Shown in pieces: positions 22,101 to 33,019 of a stretch of 64,000 bases of DNA; the stretch's first letter is position 1; every line of letters starts with the position of its first letter. The notes beneath the pieces were generated by a model. It was not told the DNA's origin. It ran no database searches and was given only the letters and a program-made list of their open reading frames with translations. Location: contig CM029664.1 of the NCBI GenBank assembly GCA_017311315.1, positions 27,644,554 to 27,708,553 on the forward strand. Direction: 5' to 3'. A program made the translations under genes and the position numbers. The stretch comes from Dendrocalamus latiflorus. Taxonomy: Eukaryota; Streptophyta; Magnoliopsida; Poales; Poaceae.

Positions 22101-25100
22101 TGGATTGAGAGTTTGAGACACCTCATTGCACTGAGCATAAAATGAAGTAATTTGTGTTACAATGTAAACTGTTAGTACCATGCTTCTTGCTATGATTAAT
22201 TGTGGCATGCTGAACTAAGGTCCATCCTTTTGGTCTTCATTTACATTCCTGGTTGAGAAAATGGTGCATGCATATACAATCATTTTGTACACCTTATTAT
22301 TAGTTTTTAAATGGGTCTCATGTTTTGTTATTTTCTTTTTCTATTGGTTGGTTTACAGTGTTCTTTTATTGTTGCATTTCATAAAAAAAATATGTTAGCT
22401 AAAGCCCTCTATTTGTTTCTTTGGATCCCTGTGTTTTCTTGATCCTTTGTCTTCCCCTCAGATGGTTTGTGATGACTTTCTCTTTTCAGGATAATGAAAA
22501 ATCTTATGCACCCGATGTGGTTGTTTCAATAATGGCCTCCTTAGAAAGATCTACATTTGAAGCTCTTGGTTCCGACTTCCAGAAGTATAACCAGAAATTG
22601 AGACAATTATTGTTCAACATCAAGGTACATACATTTTATCAATGGTACTTTTGGCCTTATGTTTCTTGGGAACATCTATTTCAACATCTAAATCATATGC
22701 CACTGAATAGAACTGAGGGCTAGAACTTAAGAGTTAGTTGCCATCTAAATCAACTGAAAACCATTTGTATTTCTGACTTCAATAAGATCGTATCAATTCC
22801 ATATATGTGCAACTGAAATAGTTGTTGTTTTTGGACTTGACATATCTTTGTTATTTTGTATATACAGAATAGCCCTATACTACGCAAGCGATTGATGAAC
22901 AAAGAGCTTGATCCTCCAGTTCTTTTAACAATGTCTCCTGATGAACTAAAGGTATAACAATGAGCTTGATCCTCCAGTTCTTTTAACAATGTCTCCATAT
23001 AAGAACCACTTTCCCATCTCCTTTACAATAGTGACTATAATTGCTTTCATGGTGTGCTACTATATTAGTTTAGTTGATAGGACAAGGTTGCTGATGTTAG
23101 AGATAAGAGTCTGTTGTTAGATATAGATAAGGTGATAAGGTCTAGCGTGCAGATCTGTTATATCAGATCTGTTCCAGACCGTTACCCTTAGGGATATCTC
23201 CCCCAATCTCTTGTATTTGGTATCCAGCCGTGAGATAGGATAGCAGATCTGTTAGGTTTAGAAAGTTTGTTTTCCTTCCTTGTATAGGTTGATCAGATCT
23301 TCCCTTTCCATCTCACGGCTCCTGTAACCATTCTGGGCTCTAGCCCTATATTAACATGGAGGGATCGGCAGAGGTCCTTAACGCCAAACATTCACATGGT
23401 ATCAGAGCCTTCCCATCCAATGGCAGGCGCCTCCAATTCCTCCTCTATCTTCCCCTTTGCCGTCCCGGTAACAGAGAAGCTCACTAGAACCAATCATGCG
23501 CTGTGGAGGGCGCAGATTCTTCCCACGATGCGAGGCGCCCAGATGATGGGACTTCTGGATGGGACTACCAAAGCCCCGCCAGAAGAAGTTGAAGCCAAAT
23601 CAGGCGAGAAGACAAGCAAGATCCCAAATCCAGAGTATACTCAGTGGTTGATCAAGGATCAACAGATCCTGGGCTACCTGCTGTCATCTCTGTCCAGAGA
23701 GATCCTTGTCCATGTCGCCATGAAGAGATCTGCTGCTGAAGTATGGCAGACTCTTGAGGCAATGTTTGCCTCACAAGTGCGTGCGCGATCTGTCAATACG
23801 CGCATAGCACTGGCCACAACTCAGAAGGGAAACTCCAGTGTGGCTGAATATATTGGCAAGATGAAGATGCTAGCAGATGAGATGGCGTCTGCAGGAAAAT
23901 CCCTAGAAGATGAAGAGTTGATCTCTTATATTCTGAGTGGGCTTGACATGGATTACAATCCAATTGTTTCAACAATTGTTGGCCGTGCTGAACCAATCTC
24001 AGTTGGAGAAGTTTACTCTCAGCTTCTCAGCTTTGAACAGCGGGTCCAACTCCTTCAGCAAGGCGGCCTGATGCAATCCTCCGCAAACTCTGCTATGCGC
24101 GGGCGTGGAGGATTCCAGCGCGGTGGCTTCCAGAAGAATCGAGGGCGCGGTCGCGGCTTTGGAGGTCGCAACAACTACAACAACACCTCAAATCGCTCAA
24201 GCAATGGCGAGGACACCCGTCCGAAGTGCCAGCTCTGCAAGAAGAGAGGACATACTGTTGAAGCTTGCTGGCACAGATTTGACGCAGACTTCGTGCCCCC
24301 AACTGAGAAGACAGCTGCAGCAGCCTCCTCTTATGGTATTGATACTAACTGGTATGCTGATTCAGGTGCTACAGATCACATTACCAGCGAGCTCGAGAAA
24401 CTGACTGTTCGTGACAAATATGGAGGCAATGATCAGATTCATGCAGCAAATGGAGCAGGTATGGACATACGGCACATTGGTCATTCACATATTCACACCC
24501 CTAATCGTAGTCTTCACCTTAAAAACATCCTTCATGTTCCAAAATCTGCTAAGAATCTTGTTTCCGTTCATCGATTTGCTACTGATAATCATGCTTACTT
24601 TGAGTTCCATCCTGATTCTTTCTTAATCAAGGACCAAACAACGGGGCAAGTTCTTCTGGAGGGCAAGAGTAGAGGAGGGCTTTATCCCCTCTCCTCTGTT
24701 CACGCAAGAAAACAAGTTTTTGGAGTCTCCAAGCCTTCTTTGTCGCAATGGCATAGTCGTCTAGGTCATCCTTCATTACATGTTATTCAACAAGTCATTA
24801 GTCACAATAAGTTGCCTTGTTCTTTAGAATCAAATAAAGACTCGGTTTGTAATGCTTGCCAACAAGCAAAGAGTCATCAACTTCCTTTTTCTAGATCCTC
24901 TAGTGAGTCTAGTATTCCTCTAGAACTCATTCACTCCGATGTATGGGGTCCAGCCCAAGAATCTGTGGGCAGAAATAAATATTATGTCAGTTTCATTGAT
25001 GATTTCAGCAAATTCACTTGGATATACTTGCTAAAGAACAAAGCAGAAGTGTTCCAAAAGTTTCATGACTTCCAAACTCTTGTTGAGAGATTGTTCAATA

Positions 25101-28100
25101 GAAAAATTCTCTATGCACAAACAGATTGGGGTGGTGAATATGAGAAACTCAACTCCTTCTTTCAGAAGATTGGAATCTCTCATCGAGTCTCATGTCCTCA
25201 CACCCATCAACAAAATGGTGCTGCAGAGAGAAAACATAGGCATATAGTTGAGGTCGGTCTTGCTCTCCTCTCTCATGCATCTATGCCCCTTAAGTTCTGG
25301 GATGAGGCTTTCATTGCTGCCACCTATTTGATAAATCGCACACCAAGCAAAATTTTAAACTGGTCCACTCCCTTAGAGAGACTTTATGACACTCCTCCTG
25401 ATTATTCCTCTCTTCGTATCTTTGGGTGTGCTTGTTGGCCCAATCTTCGGCCTTACAATAGTCATAAACTTCAATTCCGCTCAAAGCAATGCGCTTTTCT
25501 TGGCTATAGTAACTTACATAAGGGGTTCAAGTGCCTAGATATCTCCACTGGACGAATTTACATATCCAGAGATGTTATTTTTGATGAGGAAGTCTTTCCT
25601 TTTGCTCAGCTTCACCCAAATGCAGGTGCCAGACTTCGGTCTGAGACTCTTCTTCTTCCAAATACTTCCTCTCAAGTATGTCCTGTTCTTGATCAAGGGG
25701 GTGACACTGTGATTGATCAATCTGCTGATATATGTCCTGTTTTTGATGCATCTGAAACTGCTAATTCTTCTGTTGAATCAGATAACGTTTCAGATACTTT
25801 CCTGCAATCGAAACCAGTCATCACTCAAGTCTACAGCAGGCGCAAACTTGTCCAGAATTCCGAGACTGCATCTGAGATTGTGCCAAGACTGCATGTTACT
25901 CAAGTTTACAGCCGGCGTGTTCAAGCTCCGACATCCACACCTGAGATCACGCAGGCTGTGCCAATGCTTTCTGCTCAAGCTCTCCAAGAAGAAGCCACTG
26001 ACTCCCATTCAAGCAGTAAGATATCATCTTCCTCAAATCATAATACTACAGCTCCTTCCTCCTCAGGTGACAACAGTACTCCAACCACATCAAACAGTGA
26101 CTCAGAGCCATCTGGATTCGGCTCTATCTCAATGTCACCTCAGCATCGTCCAGTAACAAGACTACAAAGAGGTATTATCCAACCTGTAACCTTTACTGAT
26201 GGTAGAGTCAAATACACTGATGGCAGAGTTAAGTATAGCTTCTTCACTTCAAATGAAGAACCTCATAATTTAGAGGAAGCTTTGAAAGATAGGAATTGGA
26301 AAGAGGCAATGGATGTAGAGTATATGGCATTAAAAAACAATAAAACATGGCATCTAGTTCCACCTAAGAATGGAATAAACTTGATTGACTGCAAGTGGGT
26401 TTATAAAATTAAGAAAAAGGCTGATGGAAGTATAGATAGATACAAAGCTCGTTTAGTTGCAAAAGGTTTTAAGCAAAGATATGGGATAGACTATGAGGAT
26501 ACTTTCAGCCCTGTTGTTAAAGCAGCATCTATTAGAATTGTTTTGTCCATTGCTGTCTCTCAAGGTTGGAGTCTTCGTCAGCTTGATGTACAAAATGCTT
26601 TCCTTCATGGTGTTCTTGAGGAAGATGTTTATATGAAACAACCTCCCGGATATGAGGAAAAATCCCTTAAACACTATGTTTGCAAGTTGGACAGATCTTT
26701 ATATGGTCTCAAACAGGCACCAAGAGCATGGTACTCCAAACTTAGTGAAAAACTGCAAACACTTGGTTTTATTCCTTCCAAGGCTGATACATCCTTGTTC
26801 TTCTACAGGAAAGGAAGCACTATAATTTTTATGTTAATTTATGTTGATGATATAATTGTTGCTAGCTCAGATCCTAATGCTACTACAGCCCTTCTTAAAG
26901 ATTTGAAGTCTGAATTTCCTCTAAAAGACTTGGGAGAGCTACACTATTTTCTGGGTATTGAGGTAAAGAAGATACATGATGGCATTCTTCTAACTCAAGA
27001 AAAATATACTACAGATTTGCTTAAAAAGGTGCAGATGTATAATTGCAAGCCAGTCAATACACCTATGTCAGCAAGTGAAAAATTAACAGCACAAGGAGAA
27101 AAACTTGGAACAGAAGATTGCACCAAGTATAGAAGTATTGTTGGAGCCTTGCAGTACTTGACATTGACTAGACCTGACATCTCTTTCTCAGTGAATAAGG
27201 TATGTCAATATTTACATACTCCAACCGTCTTGCACTGGATGGCAGTCAAAAGGATATTGAGATACCTAAAACATACATTGGGCATTGGATTGAAATTAAG
27301 TGCATCATCATCCATGCTAGTCTCAGCTTTTTCTGATGCGGATTGGGCTGGTTGCTTAGATGATCGAAGATCAACTGGGGGATTTGCAGTCTTTCTAGGC
27401 AGAAATCTCATTTCATGGAGTGCTCGAAAGCAAGCAACAGTATCAAGATCTAGTACAGAAGCAGAATATAAGGCAGTTGCTAATGCAACAGCCGAAATCA
27501 TGTGGGTTCAGACTCTTCTTAAAGAACTTGGTATAAATAGTCCATCAGCTGCAAAACTATGGTGTGATAACATTGGTGCAATGTATTTATCAGCTAATCC
27601 TGTTTTCCATGCCCGAACAAAACATATTGAGGTGGATTATCATTTTGTTCGAGAGAGAGTAAAGAACAAGTTGCTGGAGGTAGATTTTGTTTCTTCAAGA
27701 GATCAAGTCGCAGACGGCTTCACCAAACCTCTTCCAGTAAAGCAACATGAAGAATTCAGATACAATCTCAACTTAGATAAGCTGTGATTGAGGGGGGATG
27801 TTAGAGATAAGAGTCTGTTGTTAGATATAGATAAGGTGATAAGGTCTAGCGTGCAGATCTGTTATATCAGATCTGTTCCAGACCGTTACCCTTAGGGATA
27901 TCTCCCCCAATCTCTTGTATTTGGTATCCAGCCGTGAGATAGGATAGCAGATCTGTTAGGTTTAGAAAGTTTGTTTTCCTTCCTTGTATAGGTTGATCAG
28001 ATCTTCCCTTTCCATCTCACGGCTCCTGTAACCATTCTGGGCTCTAGCCCTATATTAACATGGAGGGATCGGCAGAGGTCCTTAACGCCAAACATTCACA

Positions 28101-31073
28101 GCTGAGACTGAAATGGTTCTATTTAGTACAAAGCATTTAAGTATTAAATTTAAACAGGGGGCATATCTAGTGCGAACTACGTTGGCTCAAGCATCAAGTA
28201 AATATGGTCTTTCTGAAGATAGTCTAAAATGTATTCGAGAAAAGTTCATGTCATGTGGGGCAAGTATTATCGTCGTCGCTGCCCAGCTCCAGCTCCAGCT
28301 CAACCTGCACAAGGAGACGCATCTGCACTGGGAGACGTGTCCAACTCAGTTCTGGTTGAGTAGTTATCTTAGGCCTCATGTTATCTTAGTAGTAGTCGGT
28401 TTGGTTATTTGGCTCGATTAGTTGTTATCTATCTCTAGTTGATTACTTTCCTAGATATGGTTGTTAGGGGCAGGTTCCGGTTGAGTAGTTATCTTAGGCC
28501 TCATGTTATCTTAGTAGTGGTCGATTTGGTTATTTGGCTCGATTAGTTGTTATCTATCTTTAGTTGATTACTTTCCTAGATATGGTTGTTACTTGTTAGG
28601 GGCAGCAAGATGTAAGCCAGCCGATACTTTGGTTTAGATCAAGTAAGAATAACATATCTCTCTCTCCCTCTCCCTTCCTTTTCCAACACAAGCCTTGCAC
28701 CTGGCTATGGCGAGTTGCTACCACGGCACCGCCTAAGCCTAGGAGTCTGGGACCTAAACCTCCAACTTCACACGATTACCCTATTCAATCGTTGACACAT
28801 GATAGTTCAGAAAAATATAAATTAGAAGGAAACAGGAAGACGAAAAGACCAAACCAAAGTTACTATTTGTAGAAAATCTCTTTTGTTTCTCCCAAGTCCT
28901 AACACTGGTTTAATTTTCAACTTCAATTTTTGAAGGCTATATGTGAGTTGCACAATTGCACCTATGTAGTGATTTGCACTAGATATTCCCTCTCTTTTAT
29001 ATAACCAGTTGTGTTAGTGAACCACTCTGATAAATTCTAGCTATAACATAATTTGGTCCTTATTTAGATCTATTAGTCCCTTTGAATACTTATATTTATC
29101 TAAATTCTAATGGTGCATGCTGTATTGCTGTTGGAGCATTGCAGGCTGGGTTGACTGCAGCAGAGAAAACATCTGAACCAGAAGAATCAAGGCAGTTGCA
29201 GGTTTGTACATGATATGCTTTAAATTCAGTAATTAGTTAGGGCAAGAGAAAGAAGATATTCAGTAAAATAACTGAATATTCACATGGAATTTTTTATGTT
29301 GCAATTCTCTTAGTTTGCTGTTTGTTTTAACTAGATGACTGACGCGCGATGTGAAAGATGCACAGAAAAGAAAGTAGGCATATCTGATATTATTCATGCC
29401 AGTCATGGGGATCGCTATCAGGTATGTAAATGTTTTTTTTTGTTTTGCTTGGTCCCATTTTTGTGATGCAAGATGTGTTTACTTAATTTTATTTCTGGCT
29501 ATGCACATTTGATCTTTCAATATGACTCGTACCATCCTGGCTAATTTACAGTTGGTTCTGAGCCAATTGTTTTGGCAAGTTTCAATGGGGTATGATACCT
29601 ACATTTTATTTCATATTAGTTAAACTGGGAACTGTTACAGCTGGCTATCAGGAATCAGTCTGTAATTATGGGATTTTTGTACATGGTGGTTAAAAAAAAC
29701 TTCTCAGAACATATGACTAAATTTAGTGCTAAACTTGAGATGATTTAGTTGGCAGTTTCTTAAAAGAACAATAATTTCCATTTTCCATAGTCCAGACAGG
29801 ATTTGGTTTCATGGAAATTCTTGTTTATTAAATATTGAGCCACAGGAGAATGCCAATGGCTGTCTTAATAAAAAGGATGACGGGTTCTGTACTTCCATGC
29901 ACTTTCTATAACCAATTTTTCTGTGTCCATTGTACATTACCAACTTGAGTACATCCGTGAGGAATTGCCATTCTGTGCATCCTTCTTGAATCCTCTCACC
30001 TGTGATCCTGCATTCCTGCTGGCCTCTGTTGGAAAACCTTATTAGAGGTAAAATTAATTGGATTGATTTTACATCCGAATATTATCATTATATTTTTTGC
30101 TAAAATGTTATGTATGTCTTATTTTGCCTCAGTATAATTCACTTCTCTCACATGTAGTTGAGTGGGTATACCAGTGAATGAAATGTCTACTTTTTTCTCA
30201 TTGACAGTTCCACACAGCAAACTGACTGGTTATTTATTGCTGAATTGCTATCCATGCCACCAACGAGCATGATCAAAACTTAGGTCAAGTGGTCAACGAT
30301 ATATACTACAGAATTTTTAGTGAACGTGTAATGTGTTAAGAGACACTGGCAATGCCGCAATAGTAGTGATAGTGTTTAACATATATATTGTTTGTTTTAA
30401 GTGCTGATTGTACTGGACTAGGCTCCTATTGGATTAGTACTGGCAATGCCGCAATAGTAGTAGTGATAGTATTTGACATATATATTGTTTGTTTGGAGTT
30501 CTTTCTGTTCTTGAATCTGAAACATTCGTAATAAACATATGGTCTTCATGTACTTGAATCTGTAAACATTCATAATAAACATATGCCAGTTAGATAGGTC
30601 TTGGCTAAGTCAGAAGGTCACAGTCAATTGTCCTCGGCAGAAAGTGCATGCAAGAGCTGATTTCTGAAGGATGAACTTCATCTAGTAGACTGACATAAAA
30701 TTACCTTTTTCTTAGGGGTGTAATAAGCTTGAATTGTCACATTTCTGCCGCATCTCTCACAGAATGTGCCTTTGATTTTCAGCTCGAATGTATTTCCTGT
30801 GGCCACACATGGTTTTCGTCCAGAGATGCCATCTCATCGCTGACAGTCGATGCTCCAAGTACTGGTGGGAGCGTGGGCACTGCCCCGTGGGCGACAGCAA
30901 AGTTCGATGTCCTTGAGAAGCACCTAGCGAGCCCACGGGACCAGCCAGACAACAAGCCAGCTACTGATGCTCTCCAGAAGAGCACCGTAGCGTACATGCC
31001 TACACTCGAGAAGCAGAAATCGTTCAGCAAGTCGGAGGAAACCCCCTCAGCACCTGCAGCTAATCATGAGTAG
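19182..31073 (+). CDS. BAH and TFIIS-central-domain chromatin protein, AIPP3/BDT1-like
   Basis: Eight exons join without any frame break: 19182-19670, 19782-19844, 20480-21190, 22490-22624, 22868-22951, 29145-29201, 29335-29421, 30783-31073. Every exon length is a multiple of three and every intron is GT-AG, giving 638 residues. The order is: basic start MGRRRRFTQ; acidic, Lys/Arg-rich low-complexity tail to about 130; BAH domain about 134-300 (IGDLVKVTGK, VAIIKDITE, FIPQHKKIPSRKEHPGF); TFIIS central domain about 385-505 (MASLERSTFEAL, NKELDPPVLLTMSPDEL); and a zinc-ribbon-like CX2C pair about 519-550 (CERC, CISCGHTW). This architecture matches Arabidopsis AIPP3/BDT1, a nuclear reader of H3K27me3 that acts in transcript control; function here is by homology. 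I chose the ATG at 19182 because the family-like GRRRRF start follows it; an in-frame ATG at 19026 would add 52 residues. Intron 5 carries a whole copia element. Confidence 0.9.
22904..22996 (+). repeat. 35-bp tandem duplication of the exon 5 tail into intron 5
   Basis: The 35 bases at 22904-22938, inside exon 5 (gagcttgatcctccag...), recur without change at 22962-22996, just past the splice donor at 22952. The copy lacks the codons DELK and the donor. It is a recent local duplication with period 58 that leaves the exon itself intact. Confidence 0.92.
23095..23396 (+). repeat. 5' LTR of copia-2
   Basis: 302 bp, TGTTAGAGATAAGAG...CATTCACA, identical to the 3' copy. It would hold the element's promoter and polyadenylation signals. 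It is followed without a gap by the primer binding site. Confidence 0.96.
23397..23409 (+). promoter_or_regulatory. Primer binding site of copia-2 (initiator tRNA-Met)
   Basis: TGGTATCAGAGCC lies immediately after the 5' LTR. It is the standard complement to the 3' end of plant initiator methionine tRNA used to prime minus-strand DNA. Confidence 0.9.
23420..27787 (+). CDS. Copia-2 gag-pol polyprotein, intact
   Basis: The frame gives 1455 residues from the ATG at 23420 (MAGASNSSSIF). An earlier ATG at 23396 straddles the LTR/primer-site border and is an unlikely start. Domains in order: UBN2-type gag; zinc knuckle CQLCKKRGHTVEAC at 270-283; protease YADSGATDH with Asp near 314; integrase HHCC region (HSRLGHPS, CNACQQAK) and core (HSDVWGP, TDWGGEY, NGAAERKH); reverse transcriptase with IYVDDIIV near 1140; RNase H with FSDADWAG, STEAEY and LWCDN. 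It stops at 27785-27787, directly before the polypurine tract. The motifs suggest an Ale/Retrofit-type lineage, which is a guess. A seven-residue TDGRVKY unit is tandemly duplicated near 26200. No stop or frameshift is seen. Confidence 0.96.
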   Translation: MAGASNSSSIFPFAVPVTEKLTRTNHALWRAQILPTMRGAQMMGLLDGTTKAPPEEVEAKSGEKTSKIPNPEYTQWLIKDQQILGYLLSSLSREILVHVAMKRSAAEVWQTLEAMFASQVRARSVNTRIALATTQKGNSSVAEYIGKMKMLADEMASAGKSLEDEELISYILSGLDMDYNPIVSTIVGRAEPISVGEVYSQLLSFEQRVQLLQQGGLMQSSANSAMRGRGGFQRGGFQKNRGRGRGFGGRNNYNNTSNRSSNGEDTRPKCQLCKKRGHTVEACWHRFDADFVPPTEKTAAAASSYGIDTNWYADSGATDHITSELEKLTVRDKYGGNDQIHAANGAGMDIRHIGHSHIHTPNRSLHLKNILHVPKSAKNLVSVHRFATDNHAYFEFHPDSFLIKDQTTGQVLLEGKSRGGLYPLSSVHARKQVFGVSKPSLSQWHSRLGHPSLHVIQQVISHNKLPCSLESNKDSVCNACQQAKSHQLPFSRSSSESSIPLELIHSDVWGPAQESVGRNKYYVSFIDDFSKFTWIYLLKNKAEVFQKFHDFQTLVERLFNRKILYAQTDWGGEYEKLNSFFQKIGISHRVSCPHTHQQNGAAERKHRHIVEVGLALLSHASMPLKFWDEAFIAATYLINRTPSKILNWSTPLERLYDTPPDYSSLRIFGCACWPNLRPYNSHKLQFRSKQCAFLGYSNLHKGFKCLDISTGRIYISRDVIFDEEVFPFAQLHPNAGARLRSETLLLPNTSSQVCPVLDQGGDTVIDQSADICPVFDASETANSSVESDNVSDTFLQSKPVITQVYSRRKLVQNSETASEIVPRLHVTQVYSRRVQAPTSTPEITQAVPMLSAQALQEEATDSHSSSKISSSSNHNTTAPSSSGDNSTPTTSNSDSEPSGFGSISMSPQHRPVTRLQRGIIQPVTFTDGRVKYTDGRVKYSFFTSNEEPHNLEEALKDRNWKEAMDVEYMALKNNKTWHLVPPKNGINLIDCKWVYKIKKKADGSIDRYKARLVAKGFKQRYGIDYEDTFSPVVKAASIRIVLSIAVSQGWSLRQLDVQNAFLHGVLEEDVYMKQPPGYEEKSLKHYVCKLDRSLYGLKQAPRAWYSKLSEKLQTLGFIPSKADTSLFFYRKGSTIIFMLIYVDDIIVASSDPNATTALLKDLKSEFPLKDLGELHYFLGIEVKKIHDGILLTQEKYTTDLLKKVQMYNCKPVNTPMSASEKLTAQGEKLGTEDCTKYRSIVGALQYLTLTRPDISFSVNKVCQYLHTPTVLHWMAVKRILRYLKHTLGIGLKLSASSSMLVSAFSDADWAGCLDDRRSTGGFAVFLGRNLISWSARKQATVSRSSTEAEYKAVANATAEIMWVQTLLKELGINSPSAAKLWCDNIGAMYLSANPVFHARTKHIEVDYHFVRERVKNKLLEVDFVSSRDQVADGFTKPLPVKQHEEFRYNLNLDKL
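27799..28100 (+). repeat. 3' LTR of copia-2
   Basis: 302 bp, identical to the 5' LTR, preceded by the purine tract ttgagggggga and followed by the target duplication GCTGA. Confidence 0.96.
28350..28603 (+). repeat. 125-bp tandem duplication in intron 5
   Basis: Two copies starting at 28350 and 28475 share ggttgagtagttatcttagg and the following 100 or so bases with a few substitutions. The second copy has an extra ttgttac word. The surrounding text (28255-28790) looks like an old LTR, with a CT-rich block near 28655, but no termini were found. Confidence 0.8.
30343..30590 (+). repeat. Local direct repeats in intron 7
   Basis: The phrase actggcaatgccgcaatagt occurs at about 30344 and 30440, each followed by similar sequence ending catatatattgtttgttt. 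A second pair built on cttgaatctg and aataaacatatg follows at about 30512 and 30554. These are small intronic duplications. Confidence 0.75.
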
Positions 31074-32214
31074 ACGTATGCAGGGTGCACATCGGTGTTA
31101 GGCATTAGGAAGTTTCGGAGAAGCTATACCTGTACAGCTCTAACATGCCGCTCTTCCAACTGGGTGCTTATGCTGCTATTGATCAGAGCAGAGAAACTTT
31201 GCGTTGGCAGCGGCCTCGAATCCTTCGTGCTGTAACCCCCACAGGTGCTTTCACGCTTGAGTATGGTGGATGTAGCCGCGCCCCGGGAATGAGTTGAGGT
31301 AGCTTGTCTAGTTTTTGCTCGGTTATTACTCTTCCTGCGCTTGAATTTTTTTTTCTTCAAATTGGCCCCATTCGGATGAATTTCTTATTTGTACTGCTGC
31401 TGAAATCGTGTTTTACAAAAATGACGCAGTTGCTTCGTTCGCGACGGGCGATGTCATGCCCATCGAGGTCGTAATGAAGTTGGATTTGTTGATTGTTGAG
31501 TGAGAAGTGCTTCTATGTATCACCCCTTAATACAAGTTGCACAAATCTTGAAGGGGTAAATGATCACCATCTACAAGTTGCACAACTCCTGAAGCAAGGG
31601 AGGGGTAAATAATCACCATCTACTGTACATTTATTCTTTTTAATATTTATGCAACTTTAAAATAATGATACATAGAAGCATCTATCTTTGTTGCGGAGAT
31701 AGGAAGAAGGCGGGAGCGGCGATGGAGGAAGCAAGTATTATAGTAGCATAGGTGGTGGAAGCTCTGGTGGGGCCGGTCTGGCGGGGTGTGGTTTGGGTCT
31801 TTGAAGAACTTCTGTTTGGAACGGAGGAGTTTCACGTAAATTTTATAGTATGCAATTAATTTTCTAAAGAAATGATCACAAGATACAGTATACAGTGATT
31901 GTATCATAGAATAGTTTTGACCTTGAAGATACAGGAAAATCATTCTGGCTACATGTCAATTGCGTCTATGAATAAAAGAATCCTCTCGAATTAATACATC
32001 GTTTTTGAGCTATGGTGCAACGTATACAAGAAGGTGCGACGCATCGTCTCCAGAATGGAAAGCAGAAAAACAAAAGGAAGATGACGACGCACATCTCGAC
32101 CAAAATCCTAGACGTCGGTTAAATCCGGCCGGGACGTCGCGATCGAGCACCACTTATGTCAGTCTCTGACGACTGTCCCCTCCAGCTCCAGGAGCACGAC
32201 GATGGATCGAACAA
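31074..32214. other. 3' flank of the BAH/TFIIS gene with a small MITE
   Basis: The first few hundred bases are probably the 3' UTR. No AATAAA signal could be singled out. A MITE occupies 31506-31682. The rest holds no recognised gene; the reverse strand from 32214 leftwards is beyond the KCS pseudogene's end. Confidence 0.45.
31506..31682. mobile_element. Small MITE with 14-bp perfect terminal inverted repeats
   Basis: GCTTCTATGTATCA at 31509-31522 returns inverted at 31666-31679. Between them the phrase acaagttgcacaa...aatcaccatct is present twice in tandem. Length is about 177 bp with no coding. I could not fix the target duplication, so the superfamily is open. Confidence 0.55.
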
Positions 32215-33019
32215 CTACTGCTGACTCCCAGAAGAAGGCGGTGGGTACCTGTGGACGCACTCCGCCCACTGCCCGCCGGCGTCGCCGGCCGGCTCGATAC
32301 ATTCCCAGGCAGCGCTGTTGCACGCGAACCCGGCCCCGACCGCGATCATCCACACCCGGTCGCCCTTCATCATCCGGCCTTTGGCTTCCATGTACGCGAG
32401 CTCGCACATCACCGAGAGGCTCGATGTCTTACTCGGAGCCCGAAAGGACACGAGGCGCCAACACCGCGACGTTGGCCTTCAGCATGTGTCCGCGTGTCGC
32501 CGGCGACGGCTAGAAAGTCCAGTTCCGCCCTGGCCCCCAGGTTGCCCTTGTCGTCCTCCTGGAACACGCACCGGCACGAGCTGTCCTGCGCCACAGACCA
32601 AGTCCGCACTAAGCGCCCGTGCTGGAACCGCGACTCCGCCGCGGCGTTGGACATGAGCATCGCGGCGCCGCTGATGCGGAACAGGAAGCTGCTCAGGAGA
32701 CAGCACAGCCGTCGTCGTCGAGCTAGTACGGCTTGAGGAGGGTGCATGTGTCCGAGGAACGTGGCGGAGGGGACGCCGTAGACGGCAGTTGGGAGTGGCG
32801 TGGAAGCAGGCGTGGCCGACGAGGTATACCGCGCGGTGGCGGCGGCGCGTTAGGTACGGCGTCGCCAATGCGGCCTGGAAGGAACGCGGCCAAGAACAAG
32901 GGCCGGAGGGCGTGGAGTTGTGCGAGCAGCTTGTCGGCGGCGGCAACAGGGAGGAAGTTGCCGACAAAATGCCGGCATGTAGCTTTGATCAGGTGTTTGA
33001 GGTGAGCCGGCGAGCCCAT
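32215..33019 (-). pseudogene. 3-ketoacyl-CoA synthase (KCS) pseudogene
   Basis: KCS enzymes condense malonyl-CoA with long acyl-CoA in the ER for wax and very-long-chain lipid synthesis. On the minus strand, in correct order but different frames, I see an N-terminal start at 33019 (MGSPAHLKHLIK), then AVYLVGHACFHATPNC, then FLFRISGAAMLMSN and RCVFQEDDKGNLG, then CELAYMEAKGRMMKGDRVWM and a C-terminus ending at 32215. The segments are joined by frameshifts. The roughly 130-residue block that should hold the active-site Cys is missing between the second and third pieces. So is most of the block before CELAYMEAKGR, which includes a catalytic His. It is intronless and GC-rich like many grass KCS genes. 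It is clearly non-functional; whether it is a local decayed copy or a relocated fragment is unknown. Confidence 0.85.

Larger units (their letters stand above)
23095..28100 (+). mobile_element. Complete young Ty1/copia retrotransposon (copia-2)
   Basis: The element is 5006 bp, inserted in intron 5 of the BAH/TFIIS gene in the same orientation. The target duplication GCTGA is present at 23090-23094 and 28101-28105. The two 302-bp LTRs (23095-23396 and 27799-28100) read identically base for base. The primer binding site TGGTATCAGAGCC (23397-23409) fits initiator tRNA-Met, and the polypurine tract ttgagggggga is at 27788-27798. With one intact polyprotein frame, the element has every part needed for movement. 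Identical LTRs mean insertion too recent for substitutions to accumulate. Confidence 0.97.

Noticed and set aside
25713..26156. Frame-shifted 147-residue frame inside copia-2
   Set aside because: It overlaps the intact polyprotein in another frame between integrase and reverse transcriptase, where composition keeps frames open.
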